Assembly: GCA_028290825.1 (NCBI GenBank)
Contig: JAQGJB010000052.1
Coordinates: 1-38,882, forward strand
Source: Micavibrio sp.
Lineage (GTDB): Bacteria; Pseudomonadota; Alphaproteobacteria; Micavibrionales; Micavibrionaceae
Direction of reading: 5' to 3'
Length of the DNA stretch: 38,882 nt
Under the pieces are notes generated by a model. That model worked only from the letters and a program-made list of their open reading frames with translations, was not told where the DNA came from and ran no database searches. This document shows, piece by piece, positions 25,602 through 34,770 of this stretch. Every line of letters begins with the position of its first letter. Within the stretch, counting starts at the first letter, position 1. Position numbers and translations under genes: made by a program.

Positions 25602-26903
25602 ATGAATATTCTGTTGATCGGTTCCGGCGGGCGCGAACATGCCTTGGCGTGGCTTCTGAAACAATCCCCGCGATGTGGAAAATTATACTGCGCCCCTGGT
25701 AATCCGGGCATTGCCGATTCCGCGGAATGCGTCGCTATCGCGATTGATGATCTCGACGGCATTATCACTTTTGCAAAAGACAAAAAGATCGATCTGGTGA
25801 TTGTCGGGCCGGAAGGTCCGCTGGTCGGCGGGCTGGCCGATATGCTGGACCGGCATGGCATCGCCGTCTTTGGACCAAGCAGTGAAGCGGCGCAGCTTGA
25901 GGGATCAAAGGCGTTTATGAAGGACTTCGTGTCCCGCCATAAAATTCCCACCGCCGCCTATGGCCGCTTTACCGATGCCGATGAGGCGGAACGGTTTATC
26001 CGTAAAACTGGTGCTCCGATTGTCGTCAAGGCCGACGGCCTTGCCGCTGGAAAGGGCGTCATTATTGCACTGAGTGTTGAAGAGGCTATAACTGCGACCC
26101 GTGAAATGCTTTCCGGTGTGGCATTCGGTGCGGCAGGGCGTGAAGTCGTTATCGAGGAATTTCTGGATGGCGAAGAATTATCCTACTTTGTCATAGCCGA
26201 TGGCAGAACCTTTGTGCCTCTGACCTCGGCGCAGGATCACAAACGTGTCGGTGATGGTGATACAGGCCTGAATACTGGTGGGATGGGCGCCTATTCCCCC
26301 GCACATCTGATGACGCCGGAGATGGAACAGAAGATTCTGGACCGCATGATCAGGCCGACCATCGATGGCATGATGCGCGAGAATAATCCTTTTAAGGGTG
26401 TTCTGTTCGCGGGCATCATGGTGGTGAAGGGTGAACCGATCCTGCTTGAGTACAATACCCGTTTTGGCGATCCGGAATGCCAGACCATTTTATCGCGGCT
26501 TGATTATGATCTGGTAACGCTGCTGGATGCGGCGGCGCGCGGTAAACTGGATACCATCCGTGACCAGGTTAAATGGAAAGACGCAGTGGCGCTGTGTGTC
26601 GTCATGGCAGCGGAGGGTTATCCCGGAACGCCGCGCAAGGACACCGTCATTCGCGGCATCGATCTGGCTGACACGGTTGAGGGCGTAAAAGTATTCCATG
26701 CCGGAACCGCAAGAAACGAAAAGGGCGAAATCGTCGCCGCCGGTGGCCGTGTCCTTGGCGTCACGGCTTATGCGAAGGATGTGGCGACGGCACGGGCGAA
26801 TGCGTATCAGGCGGTTGATCTTCTGAACTGGCCCGAAGGGTTCTGCCGCCGTGACATCGCGTGGCGGGCCTTATCCGCGCCGGGCCTGAAAAAAGGTCTT
26901 TAA
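25602..26903 (+). CDS. purD: Phosphoribosylamine-glycine ligase PurD
   Basis: GAR synthetase, the second step of de novo purine synthesis: it joins glycine to phosphoribosylamine with ATP. The 433-residue ATP-grasp protein begins with the Rossmann-like [11 protein letters not shown], has [12 protein letters not shown], the ATP-grasp segment [14 protein letters not shown] near 143, [23 protein letters not shown], and the signature [14 protein letters not shown] near 280. Length and motif order are typical. The start at 25602 gives the expected first beta-strand ([10 protein letters not shown]). Its 3' end overlaps the convergent tadA gene by 33 nt. In many alphaproteobacteria purD lies beside xseA; here the two are about 6 kb apart, separated by putA and others. 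Confidence 0.96.
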   Translation: MNILLIGSGGREHALAWLLKQSPRCGKLYCAPGNPGIADSAECVAIAIDDLDGIITFAKDKKIDLVIVGPEGPLVGGLADMLDRHGIAVFGPSSEAAQLEGSKAFMKDFVSRHKIPTAAYGRFTDADEAERFIRKTGAPIVVKADGLAAGKGVIIALSVEEAITATREMLSGVAFGAAGREVVIEEFLDGEELSYFVIADGRTFVPLTSAQDHKRVGDGDTGLNTGGMGAYSPAHLMTPEMEQKILDRMIRPTIDGMMRENNPFKGVLFAGIMVVKGEPILLEYNTRFGDPECQTILSRLDYDLVTLLDAAARGKLDTIRDQVKWKDAVALCVVMAAEGYPGTPRKDTVIRGIDLADTVEGVKVFHAGTARNEKGEIVAAGGRVLGVTAYAKDVATARANAYQAVDLLNWPEGFCRRDIAWRALSAPGLKKGL

Positions 26904-27335
26904 CAAAGCCGCCGATTCCTCACCCATAATCCCGTGTGCGGTTTCCGGACGGTGGTGGCAGGTCGGCTGCTCAAAAAACCTGCCGCCATGCAAAACCCCG
27001 CCGCCCTTCGGGTCACTTGCGGCAAAGACGACACGGCGGATGCGTGCAAAACTGATCGCGGCGGCGCACATGGCGCAGGGTTCAAGCGTGATATAAAGAT
27101 CGCAATCTGGAATACGCTGCGCCCCCGCGGCACGACACCCGTCGCGAATGGCCAGAATCTCCGCATGGGCAGTGGGGTCGGCATTTTCGATGGTGCGGTT
27201 GCCGGTGCGGGCAATTATCTGGCCGGTTTTATAGTCGACAAGGACGGCCCCGATCGGCACTTCGTCGCGGGCGGCGGCGGCGTGAGCTTCTTCCAGGGCC
27301 AGCGCCATGAATTTTGTGTCAACCTCGTCATTCAT
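26871..27335 (-). CDS. tadA: tRNA-specific adenosine deaminase TadA
   Basis: Converts adenosine to inosine at the wobble position 34 of tRNA-Arg(ACG), an essential step in most bacteria. The 154-residue protein has the deaminase zinc site: H57 and catalytic E59 in TAHAE, and C87/C90 in [17 protein letters not shown] and [16 protein letters not shown] are further TadA landmarks, separating it from guanine or cytidine deaminases. The stop lies inside the purD coding sequence (33-nt convergent overlap). Upstream it diverges from rluB, whose TTG start is only 29 nt away, so the two promoters must overlap or lie within the neighbouring genes. Confidence 0.93.
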   Translation of the reverse strand: MNDEVDTKFMALALEEAHAAAARDEVPIGAVLVDYKTGQIIARTGNRTIENADPTAHAEILAIRDGCRAAGAQRIPDCDLYITLEPCAMCAAAISFARIRRVVFAASDPKGGGVLHGGRFFEQPTCHHRPETAHGIMGEESAALLKTFFQARRG

Positions 27336-27364
27336 GCACTATATATAACCCGAAGAGGCCGAAA

Positions 27365-28108
27365 TTGAGTACTGAAAAAGCCGCCAAGGAAGGCGAACGC
27401 ATTGCCAAGGTCATGGCGCGCGCGGGATTATGCTCCCGCCGCGATGCCGAAGTGTGGATTCAGGCTGGCCGCGTTTCTGTTAACGGAGCAATCATCGACA
27501 GTCCTGCACTGAATGTCGGGCCTGATGATTGTATCGAGGTTGACGGAAAAAAACTGCCCAAGGCGCAGAAAACCCGGCTGTTCCTTTATCACAAGCCCAC
27601 CGGCCTCGTCACCTCCGCCCGCGACGAAATGGGCCGCGATACGATTTTCGACCACCTGCCAAAATCCCTGCCGCGCGTGATCAGTGTCGGGCGGCTCGAT
27701 CTGACCACGGAAGGTCTGCTGCTGCTCACTAATGACGGGGAACTGTCGCGCCATCTGGAACTGCCGACGACGGGCTGGAAACGGATTTACCGCGTTCGCG
27801 CTTTCGGCGATGTGACCCAGGACCGGCTCGATGCCCTCCGCAACGGCGTCACGGTTGATGGTATCCGCTACGGCAAGATCGACGCTCATCTGGAATCGCA
27901 AAAGGGCGCCAATTGCTGGCTTATCTTCACCATCACCGAAGGCAAGAACCGCGAGGTCCGCAAGGTTCTGGAATCCATCGGCCTGAAGGTGAACCGCCTG
28001 ATCCGTATTTCCTACGGTCCCTTCGAACTGCGCGAATTGCCGGAGGGCGAGGTGATCGAGGTTCACCCGAGCGAACTTCCCAAACTGATCCCCGGATTTT
28101 TCAAATGA
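27365..28108 (+). CDS. rluB: Ribosomal pseudouridine synthase, RsuA/RluB family
   Basis: Pseudouridine synthase with an N-terminal S4 RNA-binding domain (about 12-60: ERIAKVMARAGLCSRRDAEVWI, GRVSVNG) and a catalytic domain containing SVGRLDLTTEGLLLLTNDG, where the Asp of GRLD is the catalytic residue, then GKNREVRKVLESIG. This fits RluB (23S rRNA U2605 in E. coli), though RluE, RluF and RsuA share the layout. I chose TTG at 27365 because AGAGG lies six bases upstream and the 247-residue product starts just before the S4 domain; the first in-frame ATG, at 27410, would remove part of that domain. The stop overlaps the rsmD start as ATGA, so both rRNA modification genes are coupled. Confidence 0.88.
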   Translation: MSTEKAAKEGERIAKVMARAGLCSRRDAEVWIQAGRVSVNGAIIDSPALNVGPDDCIEVDGKKLPKAQKTRLFLYHKPTGLVTSARDEMGRDTIFDHLPKSLPRVISVGRLDLTTEGLLLLTNDGELSRHLELPTTGWKRIYRVRAFGDVTQDRLDALRNGVTVDGIRYGKIDAHLESQKGANCWLIFTITEGKNREVRKVLESIGLKVNRLIRISYGPFELRELPEGEVIEVHPSELPKLIPGFFK

Positions 28109-28686
28109 GGATCACGGCTGGTGAGTTCCGTGGCCGCATCCTGCAGGTGCCAAAAGGCGACGCCATCCGCCCGACTTCCGACCGCACGCGCCAGGCCATA
28201 TTCAATATTATATTCTCCGGCAACTGGCTGGAGGATGGCGAGGAATTCGATCTGGAAGGGGCCGCCGTGCTCGATGTCTTCTGCGGCACCGGTGCGCTGG
28301 GGCTGGAGGCGATATCGCGCGGCGCAGAATCCTGCACCTTCATTGATAAGGATCGCACTAGCATCGAATGCGCAAAGGCCAATGCCGAAATGCTGAAACT
28401 TGGGTCACGCGCTTCGTTCATCCTGCGGGAAGCGGCAAAGATCGGTCCGAAACCTGTGGCGCTCCAACCGGCAAGGATGGTCTTCGTCGACCCGCCCTAC
28501 CGCAAAGATCTGGTGCCGCCCGCGTTACTGGCTCTCTCTGATGGCGGCTGGATCGAAACGGGCGCGGTGGTGATTGTCGAAACCGAAAGCACGATTGCGG
28601 GTAACGATCTGGTCAACTTGCCTTTCGAACTGCGCGACACGCGGCCCTATGGCGATACGCTGATCCGCATACTCAGGAAAATCTAG
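28105..28686 (+). CDS. rsmD: 16S rRNA (guanine966-N2)-methyltransferase RsmD
   Basis: SAM-dependent methyltransferase that modifies G966 of 16S rRNA during 30S assembly. The 193-residue product starts at the ATG overlapping the rluB stop. Motifs are RPTSDRTRQAIFNI near 22, the SAM-binding LDVFCGTGALGLEAISRGA near 56-74, and DPPY (129-132), the N2-methyltransferase catalytic motif. The longer upstream frame would run through rluB and is rejected. Its stop TAG and the stop of uppP on the other strand share the sequence CTAG, a 4-nt convergent overlap with no room for a terminator. Confidence 0.93.
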   Translation: MRITAGEFRGRILQVPKGDAIRPTSDRTRQAIFNIIFSGNWLEDGEEFDLEGAAVLDVFCGTGALGLEAISRGAESCTFIDKDRTSIECAKANAEMLKLGSRASFILREAAKIGPKPVALQPARMVFVDPPYRKDLVPPALLALSDGGWIETGAVVIVETESTIAGNDLVNLPFELRDTRPYGDTLIRILRKI

Positions 28687-29489
28687 ACAGCCATCCCGTG
28701 AAGATAAATCCAGCCGAGAATGACGATGCCGAATACAATCCGGTAAATCGCAAACGGCACGAAATCATGCTTGCTGATAAACCCGATAAACCATTTCACG
28801 ACGATCAGCGCGACAATAAACGCAACCGCGAAGCCGATTGCAATCCCGGTCAGGCCGTCACCCGTTAAGTCGGCGCGCCCCTTCCACAGATCGAGCGCGG
28901 ACGCGCCGAACATCGTCGGAATGGCCAGAAAAAATGAAAACTCCGCCGCCGTCTTGCGGTCGACACCCATCAGCAAGGCGCCGATAATCGTCGCGCCGGA
29001 CCGCGACACGCCGGGGATCATCGCCACGCATTGCGCCAGCCCGATCTTCACGGCCAGCAGCGGTGAAATATCCTCAACCGCGTGTACACTGGGCGGGCGC
29101 TTATAAAAACGCTCCGCCGCATACATGATAACGCCGCCCACGATCAGCGAAATCGCCACGACCACGGGCGAGAACAAAACATTCTTGATAAAATCATGAA
29201 AGAGAAGCCCGAGCAGCACCGCCGGAAAAAAAGCAATCAGTACCGCCATTGTAAAGCGCAGCGCCTGCCTGTCCCCGGTCAGGATGCCGCGTGCGACACC
29301 GAACAGTTTTTGGAAATAAAGAACGCAGATCGCAAGGATCGCGCCAAGCTGGATCACCACTTCAAAAGTCTTGTCCTCAAAGCCGAGCATATCGGCGGCC
29401 AGAATCAGGTGTCCGGTCGATGATACGGGCAGGAATTCGGTGATGCCTTCAATTGCGCCCAGCAGGGCGGCGTCGAAATATGATGTCAT
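28683..29489 (-). CDS. uppP: Undecaprenyl-diphosphatase UppP (BacA)
   Basis: Integral membrane phosphatase that dephosphorylates undecaprenyl pyrophosphate so the lipid carrier can be reused in peptidoglycan and polysaccharide synthesis; overexpression gives bacitracin resistance in E. coli. The 268-residue protein has the family motifs EGITEFLPVSSTGHL (14-28, catalytic Glu and His) and PGVSRSG (159-165), within about eight hydrophobic segments. Length matches E. coli UppP (273). The ATG at 29489 has GAGG very close upstream, an unusually short spacing, so initiation may be inefficient. uppP near GST and SDR genes is familiar from other alphaproteobacteria; here they are separated by the YceI/protease block. 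Confidence 0.94.
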   Translation of the reverse strand: MTSYFDAALLGAIEGITEFLPVSSTGHLILAADMLGFEDKTFEVVIQLGAILAICVLYFQKLFGVARGILTGDRQALRFTMAVLIAFFPAVLLGLLFHDFIKNVLFSPVVVAISLIVGGVIMYAAERFYKRPPSVHAVEDISPLLAVKIGLAQCVAMIPGVSRSGATIIGALLMGVDRKTAAEFSFFLAIPTMFGASALDLWKGRADLTGDGLTGIAIGFAVAFIVALIVVKWFIGFISKHDFVPFAIYRIVFGIVILGWIYLHGMAV

Positions 29490-29624
29490 GCCTCATGCAT
29501 ACGATTAAATGCAGGGCAGGTCCATGTACGCCGAAAGATTAGTAACAAAAAACATAGCCGGTTTCTAAAAAGTAACGATCAAAACATTTGCCTTTCGGCG
29601 CGGGTGGCCGTTAAAATTCTCTCC

Positions 29625-29837
29625 ATGAACTGGATTGTCGGCATCACCGGGTTGGTTTGCGGCTTCTGCGCGGGGCAGATGCTGCTGCTGTTTATGCTGC
29701 GCTATAAGACCAATGAAGAGTTAAAGGTCGATAAATCGCTGAAGATCTACGGATTATTGAACTGGCTGATCGCTTTTCTCGGGGCCGTCACCTTCGTTTA
29801 TATTTACAGAAAGTATTTCAGCGGAAATATTTTGTAA
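29625..29837 (+). CDS. Small two-helix membrane protein, unknown function
   Basis: 70 residues from the ATG at 29625, or 77 from a GTG at 29604; neither has a clear Shine-Dalgarno. Two hydrophobic helices (about residues 2-24 and 42-60) are joined by a short charged stretch with NEELKVDKSLKIYG, and the C-terminus is YRKYFSGN. The charge pattern suits a helical hairpin in the inner membrane. No family is recognised. It lies in the same direction as the following yceI gene, 91 nt before its start, and could share its transcript. Confidence 0.55.
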   Translation: MNWIVGITGLVCGFCAGQMLLLFMLRYKTNEELKVDKSLKIYGLLNWLIAFLGAVTFVYIYRKYFSGNIL

Positions 29838-29928
29838 CGGGCGAGGAACTTTATTGTCTTCACGTTGCAATAGACTACCTTGTTGGAAGCGTTTTAAACC
29901 AAACCCTTTTCCCCAGGAGCCTTCCGCA

Positions 29929-30546
29929 ATGTTTCGTCCTCTTCTTTCCCTCGCCGTCATCGGCACCGTTCTTCTCAGCAGCGGTTTCGCCCGTGCCGAG
30001 GGTGTTGAAAAATACACCTTCGATAAACCGCACACCCAGGTGATCTTTTCGGTCAACCATCTTGGCTTCACCAATTCTTATGGCCGTTTCCTCGATTACG
30101 ATGGCGGCTTTACCCTCGACCGCACCGACCCGTCAAAATCAACCGTTGACGCAACTATCAAAACCGCAAGCCTCGACATGGGCGACGGCAAATGGGACGA
30201 ACATCTGAAATCCCCGGATTTCTTCAACGTCGCGCAATTCCCGACCATGCATTTCGTCAGCACCAAAGTCACCAAGACCGGCGAGAAGACAGCCGACATC
30301 CTTGGTGACATGACCATCCTCGGCGTGACCAAGCCGGTGACGTTGAAGGTGACCTATAACAATTCCGGCGTGTTCCCGATGAACGATAAAATGTATGTCG
30401 CGGGCTTCACCGCCACGGCGAAACTGACACGTTCGGAATTCGGTATGACAAAATACGTTCCCATGGTCGGCGATGATGTGAATATCACGCTGGAGGTTCA
30501 GGGCAACCAGGTTGATTACAAAGGCCCGGCCAAGGGTAAGGAATAA
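29929..30546 (+). CDS. YceI-family periplasmic protein (copy 1)
   Basis: 205-residue secreted lipocalin-like protein of the YceI family, which binds polyisoprenoid-type lipids in structurally studied members. ATG at 29929 has AGGAG nine bases upstream and opens a signal peptide cut near residue 24 (ARA-EG). The domain follows the family pattern: DKPHTQVIFSVNHLGFTNSYGRF, SLDMGDGKWDEHLKSPDFFNVAQFPTM in its canonical form, LGDMTILGVTKPVTL, and GFTATAKLTRSEFGM near the end. The stop is 2 nt before the cytochrome b561 start, a pairing seen in many Proteobacteria and suggestive of quinone or isoprenoid handling. The ligand is unknown. Confidence 0.9.
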   Translation: MFRPLLSLAVIGTVLLSSGFARAEGVEKYTFDKPHTQVIFSVNHLGFTNSYGRFLDYDGGFTLDRTDPSKSTVDATIKTASLDMGDGKWDEHLKSPDFFNVAQFPTMHFVSTKVTKTGEKTADILGDMTILGVTKPVTLKVTYNNSGVFPMNDKMYVAGFTATAKLTRSEFGMTKYVPMVGDDVNITLEVQGNQVDYKGPAKGKE

Positions 30547-30548
30547 TC

Positions 30549-31103
30549 ATGCCGCTTAAAAATACGGCTGATCGCTACGGGGCGGTGGCAAAGACCTTTC
30601 ACTGGGTTGTCGCTCTGTTGATCATCGGTATGCTCTGCGCCGGTCTTTATATGACCAGGGTCGAGATGAGCATGACGGATAAAATGCAGGTCTTCGGCCT
30701 GCATAAGTCTGTCGGCATTCTTGTGCTGATGCTCGCGTCGCTGCGGCTCTTGTGGAAACTGATCAACACCTACCCGATCCCGTTGCCAAGCCATCGGCAA
30801 TGGGAAAAATCGCTCGCGGCGCTGGTGCACAGTTTGCTCTATGTCATGATGTTCCTGATGCCCCTGACCGGGTGGCTGGGTTCGTCGGCCAAGGGCTTTT
30901 CGGTTAGCGTCTTCCACCTCTTCACCCTGCCGGATCTGGTTGCGCGTGATAAGGGGCTGGCGGATCTTCTCTGGACGGTTCACGAATACGCAGCTTACAG
31001 CCTGATCGTGCTCATCGGCCTGCATTTCGCCGGGGCGATGAAACATGTGGTAATCGACCGCGACGGAACGCTCCGCCGCATGCTGCCGTTTACAAGGCCT
31101 TAA
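30549..31103 (+). CDS. Cytochrome b561 (CybB family)
   Basis: Four-helix di-heme inner-membrane cytochrome, 184 residues. Histidines expected as heme ligands are H18 (KTFHW), H52 (LHKSVG), H145 (TVHEYAAY) and H159 (IGLHFAG), by alignment with E. coli CybB positions. The helices are near 15-36, 50-70, 91-112 and 146-168. Members move electrons between quinol and other acceptors, for example superoxide in the case of E. coli CybB. It is translationally linked to yceI. Its stop TAA overlaps that of the opposing ankyrin/protease gene within a shared TTAA. Confidence 0.92.
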   Translation: MPLKNTADRYGAVAKTFHWVVALLIIGMLCAGLYMTRVEMSMTDKMQVFGLHKSVGILVLMLASLRLLWKLINTYPIPLPSHRQWEKSLAALVHSLLYVMMFLMPLTGWLGSSAKGFSVSVFHLFTLPDLVARDKGLADLLWTVHEYAAYSLIVLIGLHFAGAMKHVVIDRDGTLRRMLPFTRP

Positions 31104-33892
31104 TCGCGGCCAAAGCCGGGATAGGTTACTTTTGCGTCACGTAACACCGTGACAGGTTTGGAGGGTCCAACCACACGGTTGCCCTCCATTTCCTTTACAG
31201 GCGCAGGCAGGACCCCTTCGGTCTGTAATTTATCACGGAGCATCGCAATCGCATTTCCCGGCGCATGGCCGCGCAGGACCAGCCCGCCTGTCTCCCCCAG
31301 CGGATGGTTGGTGCGAATTTCGATGATGTCCCCGGCCTTCACATCCTCATAGGAAAATGCATCCGTCGAAACGATATTGGTCAACGCATGGGGCAGCTGC
31401 ATCTCAAACCCGGCGGGCGTTTTCACGACGACCTCTCCATGCTGCTCGCGCTCCTGCGGCAGAAGGAAGGTCAGGCGGCCCAGCGTCATGTATTGCGGCA
31501 CGCGCAAACGATAGGTGTATTCCTTTTTACCGTTGCTAAGGGTCTCGGAAACCTCGGGCGCTCCGGCCTGCAGCGTCACGGCAGATCCTTCGGCATCCTG
31601 GCCCGGCTGCTTCAGGGTGAGTAAAGTATCGACGTTCTTTTTCCAGCGCACCGCATTGATCGTGCCCGCGCCGCAATAGGTATTATGCGGCAGGCCGCCA
31701 CCGTTGCTGTTAAATTTCGCAGTGTGGGTTTTAATCTCTTCCCTGTTCGCCTCTCCGCCCTTGCCGAGGATGATACTCTCCATACGCTGCGGATCGTCTG
31801 CGTCCTGAATGTCCCGGTCGGCAGTCATCAGGGCGGCGGCCTTGATTTCCTCGAAGCTCAGGCGGTTGCCATACCATTCATTGAACTGGCGCGCGATTGA
31901 CGCCATAACCGGGGCGCTGATCGACGATCCTTCAAACTGCTTTTTCAGTTTGACGGGCAGGGGAACACACACATCCGCGCCATAGGAAGAATAAGGCGCG
32001 ATAACGGTCGCCATTCCGCCCGTTGCCGGAGCTACGGTATATTTACCCGTTGCCCCGAGAAGCGTCGCGCGCGGGGAATTCACCGTCGTATGTGACTGAA
32101 TATAGGGCCCCTCGGTTGCGCGGCGGTTTGCGGCTCCCAGGAAAATGGTCGGCTTCGCCTGATCCATATTGGGCAGCATAAGGCGGATGCCTTCATAGGC
32201 GATATTATCCTGCGTCAAAACCGAACTCATCAGCGTAGCATTGCCCCAGGTCGTCGTCTGGGCTTCGCTGACGCTGAAGATGAGGCGGTCGCGCAGGGAG
32301 GTGTTCCCCGGGTTCATCAGAATTTTCAGTGCATTGCTGGCCCCCTTTGGCGTATCGCCCGCAGGGAAATAGGTGAGCGATTCATCAAGGCGGTGGATGC
32401 GCGAAAAATCGGCCCTGTGGTTGATGGCGTAGCCTGTGCTTGCGGCGACGGCCGTCGTTTCGCGCGAATGTTGAACACCGTCCTGTTCGGCGTTGTTGCT
32501 GGTGCTGGACTCCACGAGGACCAGATCGACCTTGCGTCCGGCCGGGGCCCCGGCGGGCGGCGTCATTTCAGAAAGGTGGGAATGGCTGTCATTCATGAAA
32601 ACGATGATGACGCGCGCATCCTTGTCAAAAACCGTTTTATCATCCAGGGCATCGGCATTGACGCCGTTCATGCGGGCAATGTCGGCGGCGATCTCCGCAA
32701 CGCTGGCATTCTTTTTGTAATATATGTCTTTGACGCGCAGGGCGATTTCGCGGACTGACTCGTCCGCGTTGGCCAGGGTTTCGCCGAACAGATTGGCGGG
32801 GGAGATCGGAACCATGAAATCCCGGGCCGCGGCCAGGGGTTCCGATGCCTCGGCCATGCTGAGGGTAAGGCCGTTCTTTGCGGCAAGCAGGGCAAATGCT
32901 TCCTGCGGGGTGGCGGCCCCCATCGCCCCGGCGAAGTTCGTCGCCAGGGTCATGATCGTCGAGCCTTTAAGAACGCGCAGCGTTTTATAACCGCCCGGAA
33001 TGATGTCGTTATGACTGTCGCCAACATTACCGTCATTGGCGGTAAGGTTTTTATCGGTAATGCCATGTTCGTTCAGCAGCAGGGCAGCATTCGTCCTGTC
33101 TCCTTTGATTTCTTCCTCGAACTCCGCATTGGTCAGCAAGCCCTGCTGATGCAGGATGTGCCGCAGCACAAAGCCGTTAATCTTGAGGATCGGGTCTTTT
33201 TTCTGCCGTGTGGCAAGCGTGGCGTAATTTTGCGTGCGGGCGGTTGAATTATTGGTCAGCATCGTCGCATCGGTCGGGCGCAGGCCCGCCGTATTCAAAA
33301 TCTTGAGGATTTTGACCGCGTTCTCGACTTCCACCATCGACGGGGCAAAGTTTTTCGGATTTTCCTGCGCCTGAATCAGGGCGACAATCGCATAATCCAT
33401 CGCCCCCCATCCCCGGTCGGTGCGCAGGCGGACATCCGCGCCCTTATCGATAAAGCTCTGCACCAGATCGGGCCGCCGGGCCTTTGCCGCGATCATGATC
33501 GCCGCGCCAAGCGGGGACATATTGCGGTCGGGCTGCATCGACAGGGTGTCCGGAACGTAATGATTCGGATTGGCCCCGGATTCGATCAGGGCCTTGATGG
33601 TGTTGACGCGGTTCTGAATGTCCTGATCTTTCACCGGATTGAAATCATCGCCTTTTATCCGCGCGGATAAAATTTCCCCCGTTTCGTTGAGGGCGTCTTT
33701 CAGTTTCTGGTCAAATTGTTCGGTGGCCGCGGATACAGGGCGCGGGATATTGGCGGTGGCGAACGGCTCCGCAGACTGGCTTTGTTCCGTCCCTGCGGCC
33801 TGTGCATTAAAGACAGTGGCAAAGGTCGCAAGCGACAATCCCAGGGCGACAAGCGACGGCTTCAAACCCTTGCGGGAAAGTTGTGCAGGCAT
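31100..33892 (-). CDS. Secreted ankyrin-repeat / divergent subtilisin-like (S8) protein
   Basis: 930 residues with a signal peptide cut near residue 32 (AQAAG). Residues about 95-170 look like two to three ankyrin repeats (TIKALIESGANPNHY; SPLGAAIMIAAKARRPDLVQSFIDKGADVRLR). After a helical linker, residues about 425-690 resemble subtilisin: a strand ending LVLVESST, H475 in QHSRETTAVAA, N589 in FLGAANR as the oxyanion-hole Asn, and S657 in GSSISAPVMA, which fits the S8 serine motif. Where the catalytic Asp is expected (VIDSG-like) there is E461. The C-terminal quarter is probably beta-rich and unassigned. A periplasmic or extracellular place is expected. It may be an active divergent protease or an inactive relative. 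Start has only a weak GGAA upstream. Confidence 0.68.
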   Translation of the reverse strand: MPAQLSRKGLKPSLVALGLSLATFATVFNAQAAGTEQSQSAEPFATANIPRPVSAATEQFDQKLKDALNETGEILSARIKGDDFNPVKDQDIQNRVNTIKALIESGANPNHYVPDTLSMQPDRNMSPLGAAIMIAAKARRPDLVQSFIDKGADVRLRTDRGWGAMDYAIVALIQAQENPKNFAPSMVEVENAVKILKILNTAGLRPTDATMLTNNSTARTQNYATLATRQKKDPILKINGFVLRHILHQQGLLTNAEFEEEIKGDRTNAALLLNEHGITDKNLTANDGNVGDSHNDIIPGGYKTLRVLKGSTIMTLATNFAGAMGAATPQEAFALLAAKNGLTLSMAEASEPLAAARDFMVPISPANLFGETLANADESVREIALRVKDIYYKKNASVAEIAADIARMNGVNADALDDKTVFDKDARVIIVFMNDSHSHLSEMTPPAGAPAGRKVDLVLVESSTSNNAEQDGVQHSRETTAVAASTGYAINHRADFSRIHRLDESLTYFPAGDTPKGASNALKILMNPGNTSLRDRLIFSVSEAQTTTWGNATLMSSVLTQDNIAYEGIRLMLPNMDQAKPTIFLGAANRRATEGPYIQSHTTVNSPRATLLGATGKYTVAPATGGMATVIAPYSSYGADVCVPLPVKLKKQFEGSSISAPVMASIARQFNEWYGNRLSFEEIKAAALMTADRDIQDADDPQRMESIILGKGGEANREEIKTHTAKFNSNGGGLPHNTYCGAGTINAVRWKKNVDTLLTLKQPGQDAEGSAVTLQAGAPEVSETLSNGKKEYTYRLRVPQYMTLGRLTFLLPQEREQHGEVVVKTPAGFEMQLPHALTNIVSTDAFSYEDVKAGDIIEIRTNHPLGETGGLVLRGHAPGNAIAMLRDKLQTEGVLPAPVKEMEGNRVVGPSKPVTVLRDAKVTYPGFGRD

Positions 33893-34038
33893 GAGCGTTC
33901 CACTGTTTTACGTTTATTATTGTAAGTCCCCGAGATTAGCGGGTGAAGACCTTCAATGCAATGCGTTTGCGCCTTTGTTTTGCCGGGGTTTGGCATTAAA
34001 TTGTGTCAATCGGACACGCACTTTTCAAGGAACCTGCA

Positions 34039-34647
34039 ATGCGCCTACAGACAATTCTTCTATCTCTCGTTTTCTTCTGCGCCGCACCTGCTTTGGCCGC
34101 GACCGCCACACCCGCAGCGCCTTCGAACTGGACCATCGTCCGGGACGCCAGCACGCTCGGTTTCGAAGGGGTCCAGATGGGCGCGCCGTTTCAGGGTCAT
34201 TTCAGTTCATTTGACGGAATCATTGCCTTTGACCCCGACAACCTTCCGGCCAGCAAGGCCGACATCACGATTGAGACGGGCAGCGTCGACGCGGGCAGCG
34301 ATGACCGCAACAAGAGCCTGCCATCCAAAGACTGGTTCAATACCGATTCATTCCCCGAAGCGCATTTTGTAACCCGATCGATCACCATGGGCCTGGACCA
34401 GAATCAGTATGTCGCAAGGGGCGATCTGACAATCCGGAACGTCACGTTGCCGATCACCTTGCCGTTCACATTGGTCATAACGAAATCTGATTCGGGTGAG
34501 TCCTTTGCGAAAATGAATGGTGAAGCCGTTATAAACCGTCTCGACTACGGTGTCGGCCAGGGTGAATGGACAGACACCAAAAGCGTTGAAAACCAGGTAA
34601 AAATCAAGGTTTCCCTGACCGCAAAAAGCAAGCAGGGGACGAAATAG
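34039..34647 (+). CDS. YceI-family periplasmic protein (copy 2)
   Basis: 202-residue second YceI-type protein, clearly diverged from the copy at 29929. ATG at 34039 has AAGGAA six bases upstream and a signal peptide cut near residue 20 (ALA-AT). Family elements are STLGFEGVQMGAPFQGHFSSFDG, TGSVDAGSDDRNKSLPSKDWFNTDSFPEAHF, ARGDLTIRNVTLPITLPF and INRLDYGVGQGEW. This WFNT form with VGQGEW resembles the YceI subgroup often paired with cytochrome b561, yet here it stands alone. The two copies flank the ankyrin/protease gene. Ligand unknown. Confidence 0.88.
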   Translation: MRLQTILLSLVFFCAAPALAATATPAAPSNWTIVRDASTLGFEGVQMGAPFQGHFSSFDGIIAFDPDNLPASKADITIETGSVDAGSDDRNKSLPSKDWFNTDSFPEAHFVTRSITMGLDQNQYVARGDLTIRNVTLPITLPFTLVITKSDSGESFAKMNGEAVINRLDYGVGQGEWTDTKSVENQVKIKVSLTAKSKQGTK

Positions 34648-34770
34648 ACTCCGTAGCGTTTCGGTCTTTTCAGTCTCTGCTGGACTCTGCTCATCAAATA
34701 AATCTAATATATGTCCAGAAAGTGGCAATAAGCCATTCCGTTAAGGGACACTCTGGGATAGACTTTTAGT

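Noticed and set aside
31100-33892. LysM-like segments in the linker of the ankyrin/subtilase protein (about residues 300-345 and 385-425)
   Set aside because: The similarity is limited to a few hydrophobic positions and lacks a convincing full repeat.
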